Below are positions 36,994 through 47,601 of a stretch of 64,000 nucleotides of DNA, piece after piece. The stretch's first letter is position 1. Each line of letters begins with the position of its first letter. The stretch covers positions 1 to 64,000 of the forward strand of contig NZ_OVCN01000012.1 in NCBI RefSeq assembly GCF_900406815.1. Direction: 5' to 3'. A program made the position numbers and the translations under genes. Under the pieces are notes generated by a model. The model had not been told where the DNA came from. It saw nothing but the letters and a program-made list of their open reading frames with translations, and did not search any database. This DNA is from Acinetobacter haemolyticus. GTDB taxonomy: Bacteria; Pseudomonadota; Gammaproteobacteria; Pseudomonadales; Moraxellaceae.

Positions 36994-39585
36994 CTATTGA
37001 ATTTGATTAATTAAATTCTCGATACCATCACGCTCTCTTTGTTGTGGTGGGTTCTGGGTGGTAGAGCCCATGTTTGGAGGCTGTCTGCGCGCAGGGGTGA
37101 TCGTCTGTTCAGTATTGGATGTCGTTTCAGATAAATCTGAAAAATCACTTTGAGCTGAAGTGGTGGGCGCTGGCGGCGCAGGGCGATAAAGTGGACGAGC
37201 CAAAGGTGGAGATGCTCGGTATTCTTTACGATCCTGATTTTGCTGAACTTGCATTTGATCATGTGAGATCGGGTCTTTGGCATCTTTGTCCAATTTTACC
37301 CATGCAGACGGTGTGTCTTTTAAAGCATTTGCCATAAAGTTCGTCCAAATTGGCAATGCAGCGACTCCACCATATTCTCTGCGGCCCAGTGTTCGTGGTT
37401 GGTCGAATCCAACCCAAGCAACCGCGACAAGATTTCCATTGAAACCAGCGAACCATGCATCTTTGGCATCGTTCGTTGTACCTGTTTTACCCCCTAAATC
37501 ATCACGACCGATTCGAAGTGCAGCCCGACCAGTACCATGCTGAATAACATCACGCAATATGTTAGCCATATCATAGGCAGAGCTGGATTTTAGGATGCGT
37601 TGTGCTTGACGATAGTCACTGTTGGTTTTGACCATTTGTTCAGTTTGAGTTGTATTTTCCATTACTTCAGAAGCGGCATTGTCTTGCTCTAGGCTTTGAT
37701 TGGTGATTTCAGTAACATTACTTTGCTGTTCATCTGTTGGCGCTATAGCTTGGGCATCTGATGAATTCTTGTTGATACATGGAATACATGCATATTCAGG
37801 TTTGGCTGTATAGATCACTTTGCCAGTGACATCTTCGATACGTTGGATAAAATGCGGTTGAACACGATAGCCACCATTGGCAAAAGTTGCATACCCTGTT
37901 GCCATTTGTACAGGCAGTACCTGTGGCGTTCCTAAGGCAATGGTATAGTTACGTGGAATTTGATCTTCTTGTAAGCCAAAGTCCATGAATAACTGACGTG
38001 TACGCTCGATTCCAACATTTTGTAATAAACGTACTGAAACTGTATTTCGAGAAAGATATAGAGCACGTCGTAGCGGGATCATACCGAGATAGCGGCCGTC
38101 AGAGTTTCTTGGTGACCATCTACCAATGGTAATTGGACTATCATTGACCATGCTATATGGCGTCATGCCGCGTTCTAATGCAAGGGCATAGACGAACGGC
38201 TTGATGGTTGAACCTGGTTGACGCCAGCCTTGGATGGCACGGTTAAATTTTGAATGATAAAAGTTATAGCCCCCTACAACAGCTTCTATTGCGCCGTCAT
38301 TCGGATTTAGAGCAATCAATTGGCCTTGAACCCGCGGAATTTGGGTTAATGCCCAAGCTGTTTTATCGCTATTTGGACGTAAACGAACAATATCTTTAAC
38401 CTTAACAATTTGTGAGGCATTCGAAGGTGCTCCGCCTACGCTATTCACATTGCGGTATGGGCGAACCCATGACATGCCCGACCAATTTACAGTAACCGTT
38501 GAGCCGTCTTGTAATAAGGCTTCAAAGGAGTTGTTATTGACTTTGGTCACTTGAGCCGGAAATGTATTGGCAAAAGCCATAAATTGATTCAATGGTTGAT
38601 CGTGAGCTTCAGCACCACGCCACCCATGACGTCGATCATAAGCTTCTAAACCATCTTGGAGGGCTTGTTCTGCATAGCGTTGGCGTTTACTGTCAATGGT
38701 TGTATAAACTTTATAGCCAGAATCTGTTGCTTGTTCACCAAAGTGTTTGACTAATTCAGCACGGACCATTTCGCCCACATACGGAAATACATTGCTCACT
38801 GAGCGATCAACCATATTTAAGTTAATCGGCTCTGCGACGGCTTTTTGGTATTGATTTTGATTAATATAGCCGAGTTGTAACATGCGCCCAAGAATCCAAT
38901 TGCGGCGCTCCAGTGCGCGTTGTGGATTGGCAACAGGGTTATAGCGAGATGGGGCTTTAGGTAAGCCTGCGATCATCGCCATTTCGGCAATACTTAGATC
39001 ATCAATCTCTTTGTTGTAATAAATTCGTGCTGCTGCTGCGATTCCGTAGGCGTTTTTACCTAAAAAGATTTTGTTTACATACGAACTGAGAATTTCTTGT
39101 TTACTTAGATTTTGTTCAATTTTTCTGGCAAGAAAGACTTCTGTTAGTTTGCGTCGTAGTGTTCGTTCTGGACTTAAATAATAATTTTTTGCAACCTGCA
39201 TGGTGATCGTTGAGCCGCCCGTTTGCACATCAGATCCAGTAATTGACTCGGTTATCGCTCGCCCGAGACCTTTAAAACTGATACCACTATGCTCAAAAAA
39301 GGAAGAATCTTCTGCAGCCAGAAACGCATGGATAAAGGTGGGTGGAATTTGCTCATATTCAACAGGAATGGAAAGGTTACCGCCATATTCAGCAATAAGT
39401 TGATTATCTGCTGTATAGACCTGCAATGGTTTTATAAGTGGCGCCTTTTTTAATGAGCTCATATCTGGCAGAGATGGTGCCAGATAGAGATACATGCCAT
39501 AGAATCCCATTGGAAGTGAGACTAAGATAATAATAAGGATCAAAAAAAATGGGCGAACAATACCAGAACTGGATAGCTTTTTCAT
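36994..39585 (-). CDS. mrcA: penicillin-binding protein 1a, bifunctional
   Basis: An 863-residue class A PBP (also called PonA) that polymerises and cross-links peptidoglycan. An N-terminal membrane anchor is followed by the glycosyltransferase domain (EDSSFFEHSGISFKGLGRA, GGSTITMQVAKNYYL and RKLTEVFLARKIE) and the transpeptidase domain (GSTIKPF, SRN and KTGTTNDAKDAWFAG). An extra Asn/Gln/Thr-rich stretch (about residues 625-680) and a Pro/Gln-rich tail are likely disordered. It is divergent from pilM, the widespread arrangement ponA/pilMNOPQ in gammaproteobacteria. Confidence 0.96.
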   Translation of the reverse strand: MKKLSSSGIVRPFFLILIIILVSLPMGFYGMYLYLAPSLPDMSSLKKAPLIKPLQVYTADNQLIAEYGGNLSIPVEYEQIPPTFIHAFLAAEDSSFFEHSGISFKGLGRAITESITGSDVQTGGSTITMQVAKNYYLSPERTLRRKLTEVFLARKIEQNLSKQEILSSYVNKIFLGKNAYGIAAAARIYYNKEIDDLSIAEMAMIAGLPKAPSRYNPVANPQRALERRNWILGRMLQLGYINQNQYQKAVAEPINLNMVDRSVSNVFPYVGEMVRAELVKHFGEQATDSGYKVYTTIDSKRQRYAEQALQDGLEAYDRRHGWRGAEAHDQPLNQFMAFANTFPAQVTKVNNNSFEALLQDGSTVTVNWSGMSWVRPYRNVNSVGGAPSNASQIVKVKDIVRLRPNSDKTAWALTQIPRVQGQLIALNPNDGAIEAVVGGYNFYHSKFNRAIQGWRQPGSTIKPFVYALALERGMTPYSMVNDSPITIGRWSPRNSDGRYLGMIPLRRALYLSRNTVSVRLLQNVGIERTRQLFMDFGLQEDQIPRNYTIALGTPQVLPVQMATGYATFANGGYRVQPHFIQRIEDVTGKVIYTAKPEYACIPCINKNSSDAQAIAPTDEQQSNVTEITNQSLEQDNAASEVMENTTQTEQMVKTNSDYRQAQRILKSSSAYDMANILRDVIQHGTGRAALRIGRDDLGGKTGTTNDAKDAWFAGFNGNLVAVAWVGFDQPRTLGRREYGGVAALPIWTNFMANALKDTPSAWVKLDKDAKDPISHDQMQVQQNQDRKEYRASPPLARPLYRPAPPAPTTSAQSDFSDLSETTSNTEQTITPARRQPPNMGSTTQNPPQQRERDGIENLINQIQ

Positions 39586-39748
39586 AATAAGTAAGTTTTA
39601 ATAAGAGCGAATGGCAAACTAATTGTGGTCAGTATATCCTTTAGACATGCGGATTGTTAGATGAGATATTGTATCCGTATTAATTAAAGACCAAAACAAA
39701 TTAGTATGTTGTATTTTTTGGGGATAAAAAAATAAATAGGAAAGTACT

Positions 39749-40807
39749 GTGCTCAGGTTATATCGTAAACCAAATAAGGGGTTAGTGGGGGTCGATATTA
39801 GTTCGACAACTGTTAAATTATTGGAGCTCTCTGTAAAGAACGGTAGATATTGGGTTGAAAGTTATGCTGTCATGCCGCTGCCTGAAAATAGTGTGGTGGA
39901 AAAAAGCATTCTGAACCCAGAGGCGGTAGGTGATGCACTTGAAAGAGTGGTGAACCTTGCGAATCCTCACACCAGTAATGTTGCGATGGCAATTCCGACA
40001 TCTATGGTCATTAATAAGATTATAGAAATGGATGCTGACATGACGGATGAAGAACGTGAAGTTCAAATTCGTATGGATGCTGAGCAATACATTCCGTTCC
40101 CATTAGATGAAGTGAGCCTTGATTTTGAAGTCCTGCCTGATCGATTAAATAATCCAAATCGGGTGAATGTACTTCTGGTTGCAACACGTACTGAAAATGT
40201 AGATACCCGTGTTGAAGTGTTGGAACTGGCTGGCTTAACAGCAAAGAAAGCAGATGTTGAAAGCTATGCAATGGAACGTGCATTCTGCGTCTTTTCTGAT
40301 ACCTTGCCGATGGGTGCCAATACTGTTGGGATATTAGATATTGGCCATACGATGACCACCTTGTCTGTTATGCAGAAAGGGAAAATTATCTACACGCGTG
40401 AGCAGGTTTTTGGTGGACGTCAACTGACACAAGATATTCAAAGTCGTTATGGTTTATCTTTTGAAGAAGCCGGTCGTGCAAAAAAAGAAAGAACCTTACC
40501 TGATGATTACGATATTGAAGTGTTAGAGCCATTCTTGGATGCAGTGGTACAACAAGCAGCACGTTCACTACAGTTCTTCTTTTCATCATCTCAGTTTAAT
40601 GAAATTGATCACATCTTGCTGGCAGGCGGAAATGCGAATATTCCCGGTCTAGCGAAGTTATTACAACAAAAATTAGGTTACCGAGTAACGATTGCCAATC
40701 CATTTTTACAAATGGGGTTTTCTCCACAAATAGATATTAAAAAAATTGAAAATGATGCGTCCTCACTGATGGTTGCATGTGGTTTGGCATTGAGGAGTTT
40801 TGATTAA
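39749..40807 (+). CDS. pilM: type IV pilus assembly ATPase-like protein PilM
   Basis: A 352-residue actin-like cytoplasmic protein that binds the N-terminus of PilN and forms the cytoplasmic ring of the pilus alignment complex. GLVGVDISSTTVKLLEL and DIGHTMTTLSVMQKGKI are the phosphate-binding motifs, and LLAGGNANIPGL is near the end. The start is the GTG at 39749, with AGGAAAG upstream. Its stop overlaps pilN by one base. The five pil genes form a single operon. Confidence 0.95.
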   Translation: MLRLYRKPNKGLVGVDISSTTVKLLELSVKNGRYWVESYAVMPLPENSVVEKSILNPEAVGDALERVVNLANPHTSNVAMAIPTSMVINKIIEMDADMTDEEREVQIRMDAEQYIPFPLDEVSLDFEVLPDRLNNPNRVNVLLVATRTENVDTRVEVLELAGLTAKKADVESYAMERAFCVFSDTLPMGANTVGILDIGHTMTTLSVMQKGKIIYTREQVFGGRQLTQDIQSRYGLSFEEAGRAKKERTLPDDYDIEVLEPFLDAVVQQAARSLQFFFSSSQFNEIDHILLAGGNANIPGLAKLLQQKLGYRVTIANPFLQMGFSPQIDIKKIENDASSLMVACGLALRSFD

Positions 40808-41451
40808 TGGCAAAGATTAACTTACTCCCTTGGCGTGATGAGCTAAGAGAACAAAGAAAGAAACAATTTATTGCATTTTGTGTTGGGGTGGCTGCTTTAG
40901 GAATCGCATCTGTATTTACAGCATGGATGTATTTTGATCACAAGCTGAATGATCAAGAACAAGCAAACCAGTTTATTGTGAGTACCAATCAAAACTTAGA
41001 TGTTCAACTGAAGTCATTAGAGGGATTGCAAGAGCGTCGCAATGCGATTATTGAACGCATGAAGTTGATTCAAGGACTGCAAGGACAACGACCAGTCATT
41101 GTACGTTTGGTTGATGAGTTGGTGCGTGTAACCCCTCCAACAATGTACATCACTAAGTTTACGCGTACAGGTGATAAATTTACCATCGAAGGAAAAGCAG
41201 AGAGTCCAAATACCGTTGCCGAGCTGTTACGAAATTTGGAAGCTTCACCTTGGTATCGTAACGCATTTATGAATTCGTTTTTGGCATCAGAAGAGAAAAA
41301 AGATAAAGCCGTTAGCTCTTTAGTTCCTCGTGTCGAAGAAAATTATGGCAGTTTCGTTGTTACTGTAGACTTGGGTGAAATTGGAACCACGGTGACAACT
41401 GATCCTGCTTCAGAATCAGCTGCATCAGTAACAGTGGGAGGCGCACAATGA
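40807..41451 (+). CDS. pilN: type IV pilus inner-membrane protein PilN
   Basis: A 214-residue bitopic protein. It starts AKINLLPWRDELREQR, the conserved PilM-binding INLLPWR motif, followed by one transmembrane segment (about residues 21-40) and a periplasmic coiled coil and ferredoxin-like fold. It pairs with PilO. Overlaps pilO by four bases (ATGA). Confidence 0.94.
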   Translation: MAKINLLPWRDELREQRKKQFIAFCVGVAALGIASVFTAWMYFDHKLNDQEQANQFIVSTNQNLDVQLKSLEGLQERRNAIIERMKLIQGLQGQRPVIVRLVDELVRVTPPTMYITKFTRTGDKFTIEGKAESPNTVAELLRNLEASPWYRNAFMNSFLASEEKKDKAVSSLVPRVEENYGSFVVTVDLGEIGTTVTTDPASESAASVTVGGAQ

Positions 41452-42158
41452 GTCAAGATGAACTAAATGATCTCAATCAAGAAGGCGCAGCTGTAAAGAA
41501 AAAGAAAATGACAGTTGAGCAATTTTTTCAGCAATTTAATACTTTAGATATGAACAACTATGGCAGTTGGCCATGGTCGGTAAAAGTGACGTGTTGGATT
41601 TTTATTTTACTCGCTGTTGCGGCATTGGGTTATTTCGTTGTGATCCAAAAGCAGCTACAGACGATAGCTAATGCTGAAGCGCGTGAACAAAGTCTATTAA
41701 ATGAGTTTAGAGAAAAGGAATCTAAATTACGTAACTTGCAGCAATACCAAACTCAATTGCAAGAAATGGAAGCGAATTTTAATCAACAGCTTGAGCAGTT
41801 GCCAAAAGAAACTGAAATTCCGAGTTTGGTTGAGGATATAAACTTAACTGGGGTAAATTCGGGTCTGAAATTTAAAAATATTCGTTTAGAAAAAGAAGTT
41901 AGACAAGAGTTCTTCATTGAGCAACCAATTAGTCTGGAAGCAACAGGCGATTATCATGCCTTCGGTGCTTTTGCGACAGGTATTGCCGCTTTGCCTCGAA
42001 TCGTAACTTTGCATGATTTTATCGTCGAAGCGAAAGAAGATACTCAGAAAAAATCTGATATCCCTGTTGTCCATTATACGGTTAAAGCAAAAACTTATCG
42101 TTATGTTGGGGCGGATGATCAGGTTGATAGCACTGCTGTTTCAGGAGGGCAACGCTAA
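41448..42158 (+). CDS. pilO: type IV pilus inner-membrane protein PilO
   Basis: A 236-residue partner of PilN: a cytoplasmic N-terminus, one transmembrane helix (about residues 46-66), a coiled coil, and a periplasmic domain with LPKETEIPSLVEDI, typical of PilO. It links PilN with PilP in the alignment complex. Overlaps pilP by one base. Confidence 0.93.
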   Translation: MSQDELNDLNQEGAAVKKKKMTVEQFFQQFNTLDMNNYGSWPWSVKVTCWIFILLAVAALGYFVVIQKQLQTIANAEAREQSLLNEFREKESKLRNLQQYQTQLQEMEANFNQQLEQLPKETEIPSLVEDINLTGVNSGLKFKNIRLEKEVRQEFFIEQPISLEATGDYHAFGAFATGIAALPRIVTLHDFIVEAKEDTQKKSDIPVVHYTVKAKTYRYVGADDQVDSTAVSGGQR

Positions 42159-42685
42159 TGAATAATTATAAATTATTACTTACATTATTCGTTGGTCTTG
42201 GGTTAGTGGGGTGTGACTCTCGCATTGATGCGGTGAATCAAAAAATGGCTGAAATCCGTAATCAGCCACCGTTACCGATTGAACCTGCGCCTATTTTTAC
42301 GCCAGTTCCTCTATTTAATTACGCAGCACACCAACTGAAAAGTCCATTTATGCCAAGTTCGTTGGCGGCTGAATTAAAAATTATGGCAGGTAAACGTGTT
42401 TATCCTAATTTTAATCGCCAGCCTCAGCCTTTAGAAAGCTATGCCTTAGAGTCTTTGAATATGAAAGGCAGTATGCGTGGCCGTGCTAATGAAACCATTG
42501 CACTGATTCAAACACCAGATGGGCAGATTGAACGGGTGCAAGTGGGAAGCTATCTGGGGATGAATCAGGGGCGGATTATTAAAATTAGTCCAACACAAAT
42601 CGATTTGGTTGAAATCGTTCCTGATGGGCGAGAGGGTTATGTTGAGAGACCAAGAACACTCGTTTTAATTGGACCTGCGCCGTAA
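42158..42685 (+). CDS. pilP: type IV pilus lipoprotein PilP
   Basis: A 175-residue lipoprotein: signal peptide with lipobox LVGC (Cys at residue 19), a disordered proline-rich region, and the C-terminal beta domain with ESLNMKGSMRG and VQVGSYLGMNQGRI. PilP joins the PilN/O complex to the secretin PilQ. Sixteen bases separate it from pilQ. Confidence 0.93.
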   Translation: MNNYKLLLTLFVGLGLVGCDSRIDAVNQKMAEIRNQPPLPIEPAPIFTPVPLFNYAAHQLKSPFMPSSLAAELKIMAGKRVYPNFNRQPQPLESYALESLNMKGSMRGRANETIALIQTPDGQIERVQVGSYLGMNQGRIIKISPTQIDLVEIVPDGREGYVERPRTLVLIGPAP

Positions 42686-42701
42686 GATTAAGGGAATAAC
42701 A

Positions 42702-44879
42702 ATGAAAAAACAGTTTAAAGATTCTTTATTTGGGGAAGCGAAGACCATGAATCGTGCATTCCGTCAATTTTCAATGGGTGCTGTCGCAATAGCAGTGATG
42801 CAGGTAGCATCAGCACAAGTGAACATGACCAACATTGTGCCAATGAGTTTGGCTGATCAGGGGACTGAAATTCGTGTCATGTTTAATGGTCTGCCACCAC
42901 AGCCGCAGGCATATCAACTTGAACAACCCTCTCGTTTGATTTTGGATTTTGATAAAGCTAAACAAACCTTAAAGCAGAGTTCTATACCTGTTGCAACCAA
43001 TGAAGCCAGTTCAGTAGAAGTCGCTGCGGATGACCAGCGTTCTCGCGTGATTGTGAATTTGAAAGATGCAGGCGCTTTTACCACACGTGTAGAAGGTAAT
43101 ACTTTTATTCTAAAAATTAATTCTGCGCGTCCTGCTATTGCGAGTCCTGTATCTGCGACTGCCCGTCAAGTACAACAAGGGGTTTCAAATATTGGTTTCC
43201 AACGTGGCAATCAAGGTGAAGGTCTAGTTGTGATTGATTTATTGGGTAGTAATACGCCAGTAGATGTACAGCAGCAAGGGAGTAAAATCGTTGTGCGGAC
43301 GATGGGGAATAAAATTCCGACCCATTTAGCACGTCGTTTAAATACCAATGATTTTGCGACTCCTGTAGCAAGTATTGATGCCTATAATGATAAAGGTAAT
43401 GGTGTGATTACCATTCAGTCTGCGGGTAGTTATGAATACATGGCTTATCAAGCTGAAAATAAACTGACGATTAGTTTAAAGCGACCTGAAGAAAAATCAC
43501 CATTAAAAGCAAAATCTCAAACTTATACTGGCAATAAGATTTCTTTAGATTTCCAAGATATTGAAGTGCGTCGTGTGCTGCAGTTACTTGCTGATTTTAC
43601 CAATATCAATATGGTGGCTGCTGATACGGTACAAGGGAATATTACTTTACGCCTAAAAGATGTACCTTGGGATCAGGCTTTGGATATCGTCTTAAAGACC
43701 AAAAATCTAGATAAGCGTCGTAATGGTAATGTGATATGGATCGCGCCAGTTTCAGAGTTGATTAAGGCTGAGGAAGAAGAGGCAAAAGCCATTGCTCAAA
43801 GTGTAAAGCTTGCACCAATTCAATCTGAATATATCAAGCTGAGCTATGCAAAAGCAGCAGATATTTTAAAACTGATCGAAGATTCTCGTGATGGTAAAGC
43901 TGGTATGTCCAATCGGACAGCAAACACAGATTCACTTGCTTTAGAAAGCTTATTGAGTCCGCGAGGTAGTGCTGTCGCAGATGTGCGTACTAATACTTTG
44001 ATCGTAAATGATACTGCCCAAAATATTGACAAGATCCGTAAGATGGTGGATCTGTTAGATGTTTCAGTTAAACAGGTGATGATCGAAGCCCGTATTGTTC
44101 GGGCGAGCACAGACTTTACTCGGGAGATGGGGGTCAAGTGGGGAATCTTATCTCAAGGTGTCACCCGCAATAATGATTTATTAGTCGGTGGAAGTGACAC
44201 TACGCTGTGGAATTTGAGAGAGCCGAAAAAGGATAGTGATACTGGTGGTTGGAAATATGAAATCGAACGTCCTGATAATTTAAATGTAGATTTGGGTGCA
44301 GTTACTCCGGGTGCAAGTCGTATTGCTTTTGGCTTAATTAGCCTCTCTGATTTTATGTTGGATTTAGAACTTTCTGCAGTACAGGCGGATGGTTTTGGTG
44401 AGGTTATTTCAACGCCTAAAGTGATGACTGCTGATAAGCAACCTGCAAAGATCGAGTCAGGAACCAAAATTCCTTATGCATCTTCGACGGGTGGGGGCGC
44501 AAATGCGGTACCTAAAACGGAGTTCATTGATGCAACTTTAAGCTTAGATGTGACTCCAAGCATTACGCCCGATGGAAAAGTCATGATGAAACTTAACATT
44601 GCAAAAGATGCACCTGGCGCACCAACGCCAACGGGTCAATTAACCATTAGTAAGAATTCAATTGATACCAATGTTTTGGTTGATAATGGTGAAACTGTAG
44701 TGCTTGGTGGTATTTTTGAGCAGGAAAATATCAGCTCACAAATTAAAGTGCCATTTTTAGGTGATCTTCCGTATGTGGGACGACTTTTCCGTCGTGATCT
44801 GAAAACAGACAATAAACGTGAACTGCTTATTTTTGTGACACCGAGAATTGTTAATGACACTTTGACCAGAAATCATTAA
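42702..44879 (+). CDS. pilQ: type IV pilus secretin PilQ
   Basis: A 725-residue outer-membrane secretin through which the pilus emerges. After a signal-like region (FSMGAVAIAVMQVASAQ) come AMIN domains, an N0 domain (ISLDFQDIEVRRVLQLLADF), N1, and the secretin domain ending with VVLGGIFEQE and GDLPYVGRLFRRD. The ATG at 42702 has AAGGGA upstream; a second ATG at 42747 would give a shorter and more conventional signal peptide and remains possible. Confidence 0.95.
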   Translation: MKKQFKDSLFGEAKTMNRAFRQFSMGAVAIAVMQVASAQVNMTNIVPMSLADQGTEIRVMFNGLPPQPQAYQLEQPSRLILDFDKAKQTLKQSSIPVATNEASSVEVAADDQRSRVIVNLKDAGAFTTRVEGNTFILKINSARPAIASPVSATARQVQQGVSNIGFQRGNQGEGLVVIDLLGSNTPVDVQQQGSKIVVRTMGNKIPTHLARRLNTNDFATPVASIDAYNDKGNGVITIQSAGSYEYMAYQAENKLTISLKRPEEKSPLKAKSQTYTGNKISLDFQDIEVRRVLQLLADFTNINMVAADTVQGNITLRLKDVPWDQALDIVLKTKNLDKRRNGNVIWIAPVSELIKAEEEEAKAIAQSVKLAPIQSEYIKLSYAKAADILKLIEDSRDGKAGMSNRTANTDSLALESLLSPRGSAVADVRTNTLIVNDTAQNIDKIRKMVDLLDVSVKQVMIEARIVRASTDFTREMGVKWGILSQGVTRNNDLLVGGSDTTLWNLREPKKDSDTGGWKYEIERPDNLNVDLGAVTPGASRIAFGLISLSDFMLDLELSAVQADGFGEVISTPKVMTADKQPAKIESGTKIPYASSTGGGANAVPKTEFIDATLSLDVTPSITPDGKVMMKLNIAKDAPGAPTPTGQLTISKNSIDTNVLVDNGETVVLGGIFEQENISSQIKVPFLGDLPYVGRLFRRDLKTDNKRELLIFVTPRIVNDTLTRNH

Positions 44880-44908
44880 TATATTTTCAATAATTGCAAT
44901 TAATATAG

Positions 44909-45460
44909 GTGGCGCCTTTGCCAAGCAAAGCGTTTGAATCCCTACCAAATATCTATTTGGTAGGGCCGATGGGGGCAGGAAAAACAACTGTTGGTCGACA
45001 CTTAGCTGAACTGTTAGGGCGAGATTTCATGGATAGCGATCATGAAATTGAACGTAAAACAGGGGCGACGATTCCATGGATTTTTGAAAAAGAAGGTGAA
45101 GTGGGGTTTCGTTTGCGTGAAACAAATGTGTTGAATGATTTAACTGCCCGCTCTTCACTTGTTTTGGCTACAGGTGGCGGGGCAGTGACCCAACGACCCA
45201 ATCGAGAACTTTTAAAACAACGAGGCATTGTTGTTTATCTATATACTCCTGTAGAGCTACAACTACAGCGAACCTATCGCGATAAAAATCGTCCATTATT
45301 ACAAGTCGAAAACCCAGAACAGAAGTTACGTGACTTATTGGAGACACGTGATCCTTTGTATCGTGAGGTCGCACATCATATTATTGAAACTAATCAAGGT
45401 GCTGCACGTGACCTTGCTCAGCGAATTCTTCAAGTAATTTTATCTAAACAAGTTAAGTAA
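44909..45460 (+). CDS. aroK: shikimate kinase
   Basis: A 183-residue kinase phosphorylating shikimate in aromatic amino-acid synthesis. P-loop GPMGAGKTT, then DSDHEIERKTG (shikimate-binding Asp), GFRLRET and TGGGAV are typical. The GTG at 44909 is used as start though no ribosome binding site is clear. It follows pilQ as in many gammaproteobacteria and precedes aroB by 20 bases. Confidence 0.94.
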   Translation: MAPLPSKAFESLPNIYLVGPMGAGKTTVGRHLAELLGRDFMDSDHEIERKTGATIPWIFEKEGEVGFRLRETNVLNDLTARSSLVLATGGGAVTQRPNRELLKQRGIVVYLYTPVELQLQRTYRDKNRPLLQVENPEQKLRDLLETRDPLYREVAHHIIETNQGAARDLAQRILQVILSKQVK

Positions 45461-45480
45461 ATCTGTCGTTGGTTTAAGTT

Positions 45481-46566
45481 ATGCAAACATTATATGTCGA
45501 GTTAGGTGAGCGTCGTTATCCGATTTTTATTGGAAGTTATTTAGATCCTAAAACTTTGCTTGAGCCATATTTACATGGGCGACAAGTCATGCTCGTTTCC
45601 AATACCACTGTCGCTCCTTTATATTTGCAAAGCTACAAAGATGCGCTCATTCAACTGAATAAGCAGGTTGCGCAGTGCATCTTACCTGATGGTGAGCAAT
45701 TCAAAGATATTCAACATCTCAACTTGATTTTTGATGCTTTATTAGAGTCTGGTTTTAATCGTGACTGCACGGTACTGGCTTTGGGTGGTGGTGTAATTGG
45801 CGATATGGCTGGATTTGCATCGGCATGTTTTCAGCGTGGCGTGAATTTTGTACAAGTACCGACCACGCTTTTATCTCAGGTAGATTCGAGCGTTGGGGGG
45901 AAAACGGGGATTAATCATCCTTTAGGGAAAAACATGTTAGGTGCTTTTCAGCAACCGCAGGTGGTGCTTGCGGATATGGCCCAGCTAGATACCCTGCCTG
46001 ATCGCGAGCTATCAGCGGGTTTGGCTGAAGTCATTAAATATGCACTATTAGGTGATCAAGACTTCTTGTTATGGTTAGAGCAACATATGGATGCATTGGT
46101 TGCTCGTGATGCAAATTTACTGGCAGAAGCGGTTTATCGCTCATGTGCCCATAAAGCACGTATTGTTGCTAATGATGAAAAAGAACAAGGTGAGCGAGCA
46201 TTATTGAATTTAGGTCATACTTTTGGTCATGCGATAGAGTCTTATTTAGGTTATGGCGTATGGTTGCATGGAGAGGCTGTTGCAACGGGTATGGTTATGG
46301 CTGCAGATTTATCACAGCGTTTAGGGTGGATCTCGGTTGAAGATGTAGAACGTACAAAAAAAATCATTCAACGTGCTAATTTACCGATATCATGTCCAAA
46401 AATTCCATTAGATGAGTTTCTTGCTTATATGGCACATGATAAAAAAGTTTTAAATGGTCAATTGCGCTTAGTTTTGCTCCAAAAGTTAGGGCAAGCTGTG
46501 ATCACTAAAGACTTTGATATTGAGCTAATGAAACAATCTATTCTTGCAAATCAATCTGCATCATAA
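45481..46566 (+). CDS. aroB: 3-dehydroquinate synthase
   Basis: A 361-residue NAD- and metal-dependent enzyme making 3-dehydroquinate from DAHP. NAD motifs [11 protein letters not shown] and [18 protein letters not shown], and metal ligands in [12 protein letters not shown] and [11 protein letters not shown], are all present. It sits in an aroK-aroB-SPOR operon. Confidence 0.96.
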   Translation: MQTLYVELGERRYPIFIGSYLDPKTLLEPYLHGRQVMLVSNTTVAPLYLQSYKDALIQLNKQVAQCILPDGEQFKDIQHLNLIFDALLESGFNRDCTVLALGGGVIGDMAGFASACFQRGVNFVQVPTTLLSQVDSSVGGKTGINHPLGKNMLGAFQQPQVVLADMAQLDTLPDRELSAGLAEVIKYALLGDQDFLLWLEQHMDALVARDANLLAEAVYRSCAHKARIVANDEKEQGERALLNLGHTFGHAIESYLGYGVWLHGEAVATGMVMAADLSQRLGWISVEDVERTKKIIQRANLPISCPKIPLDEFLAYMAHDKKVLNGQLRLVLLQKLGQAVITKDFDIELMKQSILANQSAS

Positions 46567-46581
46567 ATCACGAAGGAAGGC

Positions 46582-47454
46582 ATGGCTGTGTCACGATCAA
46601 TTTGGCAAAATATTCAACAATATAGCTGGCTAGTTTTAGCGCTCGCTTGTTTAATTGCTGCATTGGTTTTTTGGGCGGTGACAGATCGTGATGCTTTGGT
46701 TGAAGTTGAGCAACCTTCGAAAACGGAAACCTCTGTGCAAATTCAACCTGAAAAGGTCGCTGCCACGACGCATTTGGGTGCCTTATCAGATAGTGTAAGA
46801 CCTTTGGATTTAAAAGCGCGTGTGGTGGTTGCTAACGAGCATCTTCCTGAATTTCGTGGGACGAAATTTGTCAAAGACAATCAGCGTCGTTGGACGATGG
46901 AAATTTTTCGTAGTTCAAACGAAGCAATTATTAAAAACTTTTTATTAAATCGCTCAGATCGGAAAAAATTTACCTATTTTCGTTTAAGTGGCCAAGATCA
47001 AGTTGAACAATATGTTTTGGTATATGGTCTGTTTGCCAATCCAGATGAAGCGAATCGTCAATTTGCACAATTAGAGTTGAGTCTACCAGAATCAATCCAA
47101 CCGAAAGCACAGCGGCTCGAAACTTATGTCGATTTAGTGAATGATTTGGGTGCAGATGAGATGAAGCTGTCCACCAATCAGCTCTATGCGATTCAATTAA
47201 AACCCGCTGCTTTACCAAAGGTTGATGAAACGCTATTAATTGGGACCACTCGAAGTGCGACTTCAGCCAATAAAGCAACTTCATCAGCAGATGCATCGAC
47301 AACCGTGAGAACAACGGTGACTCGCCGTGATGCACAAGGCAATGTCGTGAATGTCCAGCAAAATCAGTCTGCTGTCCATACACCGACAAACGCAGAGAAA
47401 ATAAAAGAAAATTCAGATTCTTCTAAGCGCGAAATCAGTGACCCCTTTAATTAA
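46582..47454 (+). CDS. SPOR-domain protein, DamX-like
   Basis: A 290-residue bitopic protein with one N-terminal membrane segment (YSWLVLALACLIAALVFWAV) and a periplasmic part whose middle (about residues 100-180, FVLVYGLFANPDEANRQFA-like block) reads as a SPOR peptidoglycan-binding domain. The C-terminus is low-complexity (Ser/Thr/Ala, then Asn/Gln). In E. coli damX also follows aroB and its product localises to the septum; the same role is likely here. GAAGGAAGG precedes the start. Confidence 0.75.
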   Translation: MAVSRSIWQNIQQYSWLVLALACLIAALVFWAVTDRDALVEVEQPSKTETSVQIQPEKVAATTHLGALSDSVRPLDLKARVVVANEHLPEFRGTKFVKDNQRRWTMEIFRSSNEAIIKNFLLNRSDRKKFTYFRLSGQDQVEQYVLVYGLFANPDEANRQFAQLELSLPESIQPKAQRLETYVDLVNDLGADEMKLSTNQLYAIQLKPAALPKVDETLLIGTTRSATSANKATSSADASTTVRTTVTRRDAQGNVVNVQQNQSAVHTPTNAEKIKENSDSSKREISDPFN

Positions 47455-47457
47455 TGA

Positions 47458-47472
47458 GCACTAAAATGGTGC
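47458..47472. promoter_or_regulatory. NtrC-type binding site upstream of gltB
   Basis: GCAC-TAAAATG-GTGC fits the dyad GCAC-N7-GTGC bound by NtrC. It lies about 130-145 bases before the -24 element of the sigma-54-type promoter. It begins just after the SPOR gene stop and could instead be a short terminator hairpin (AGCAC/GTGCT). Further GGTGC half-sites follow, and TGCTTTTTTGTGGTGC is repeated at 47499-47514 and 47614-47629. Confidence 0.55.
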
Positions 47473-47601
47473 TTTATTAGTGCAATATTGTGGCGCTATG
47501 CTTTTTTGTGGTGCATTTTTGGTCAGTAAATCTTGGTCTCAGATCACTATAAATTAAAGTTATTTTAATTTTTTTAATGATTTAGTAAATTTATATCTTG
47601 T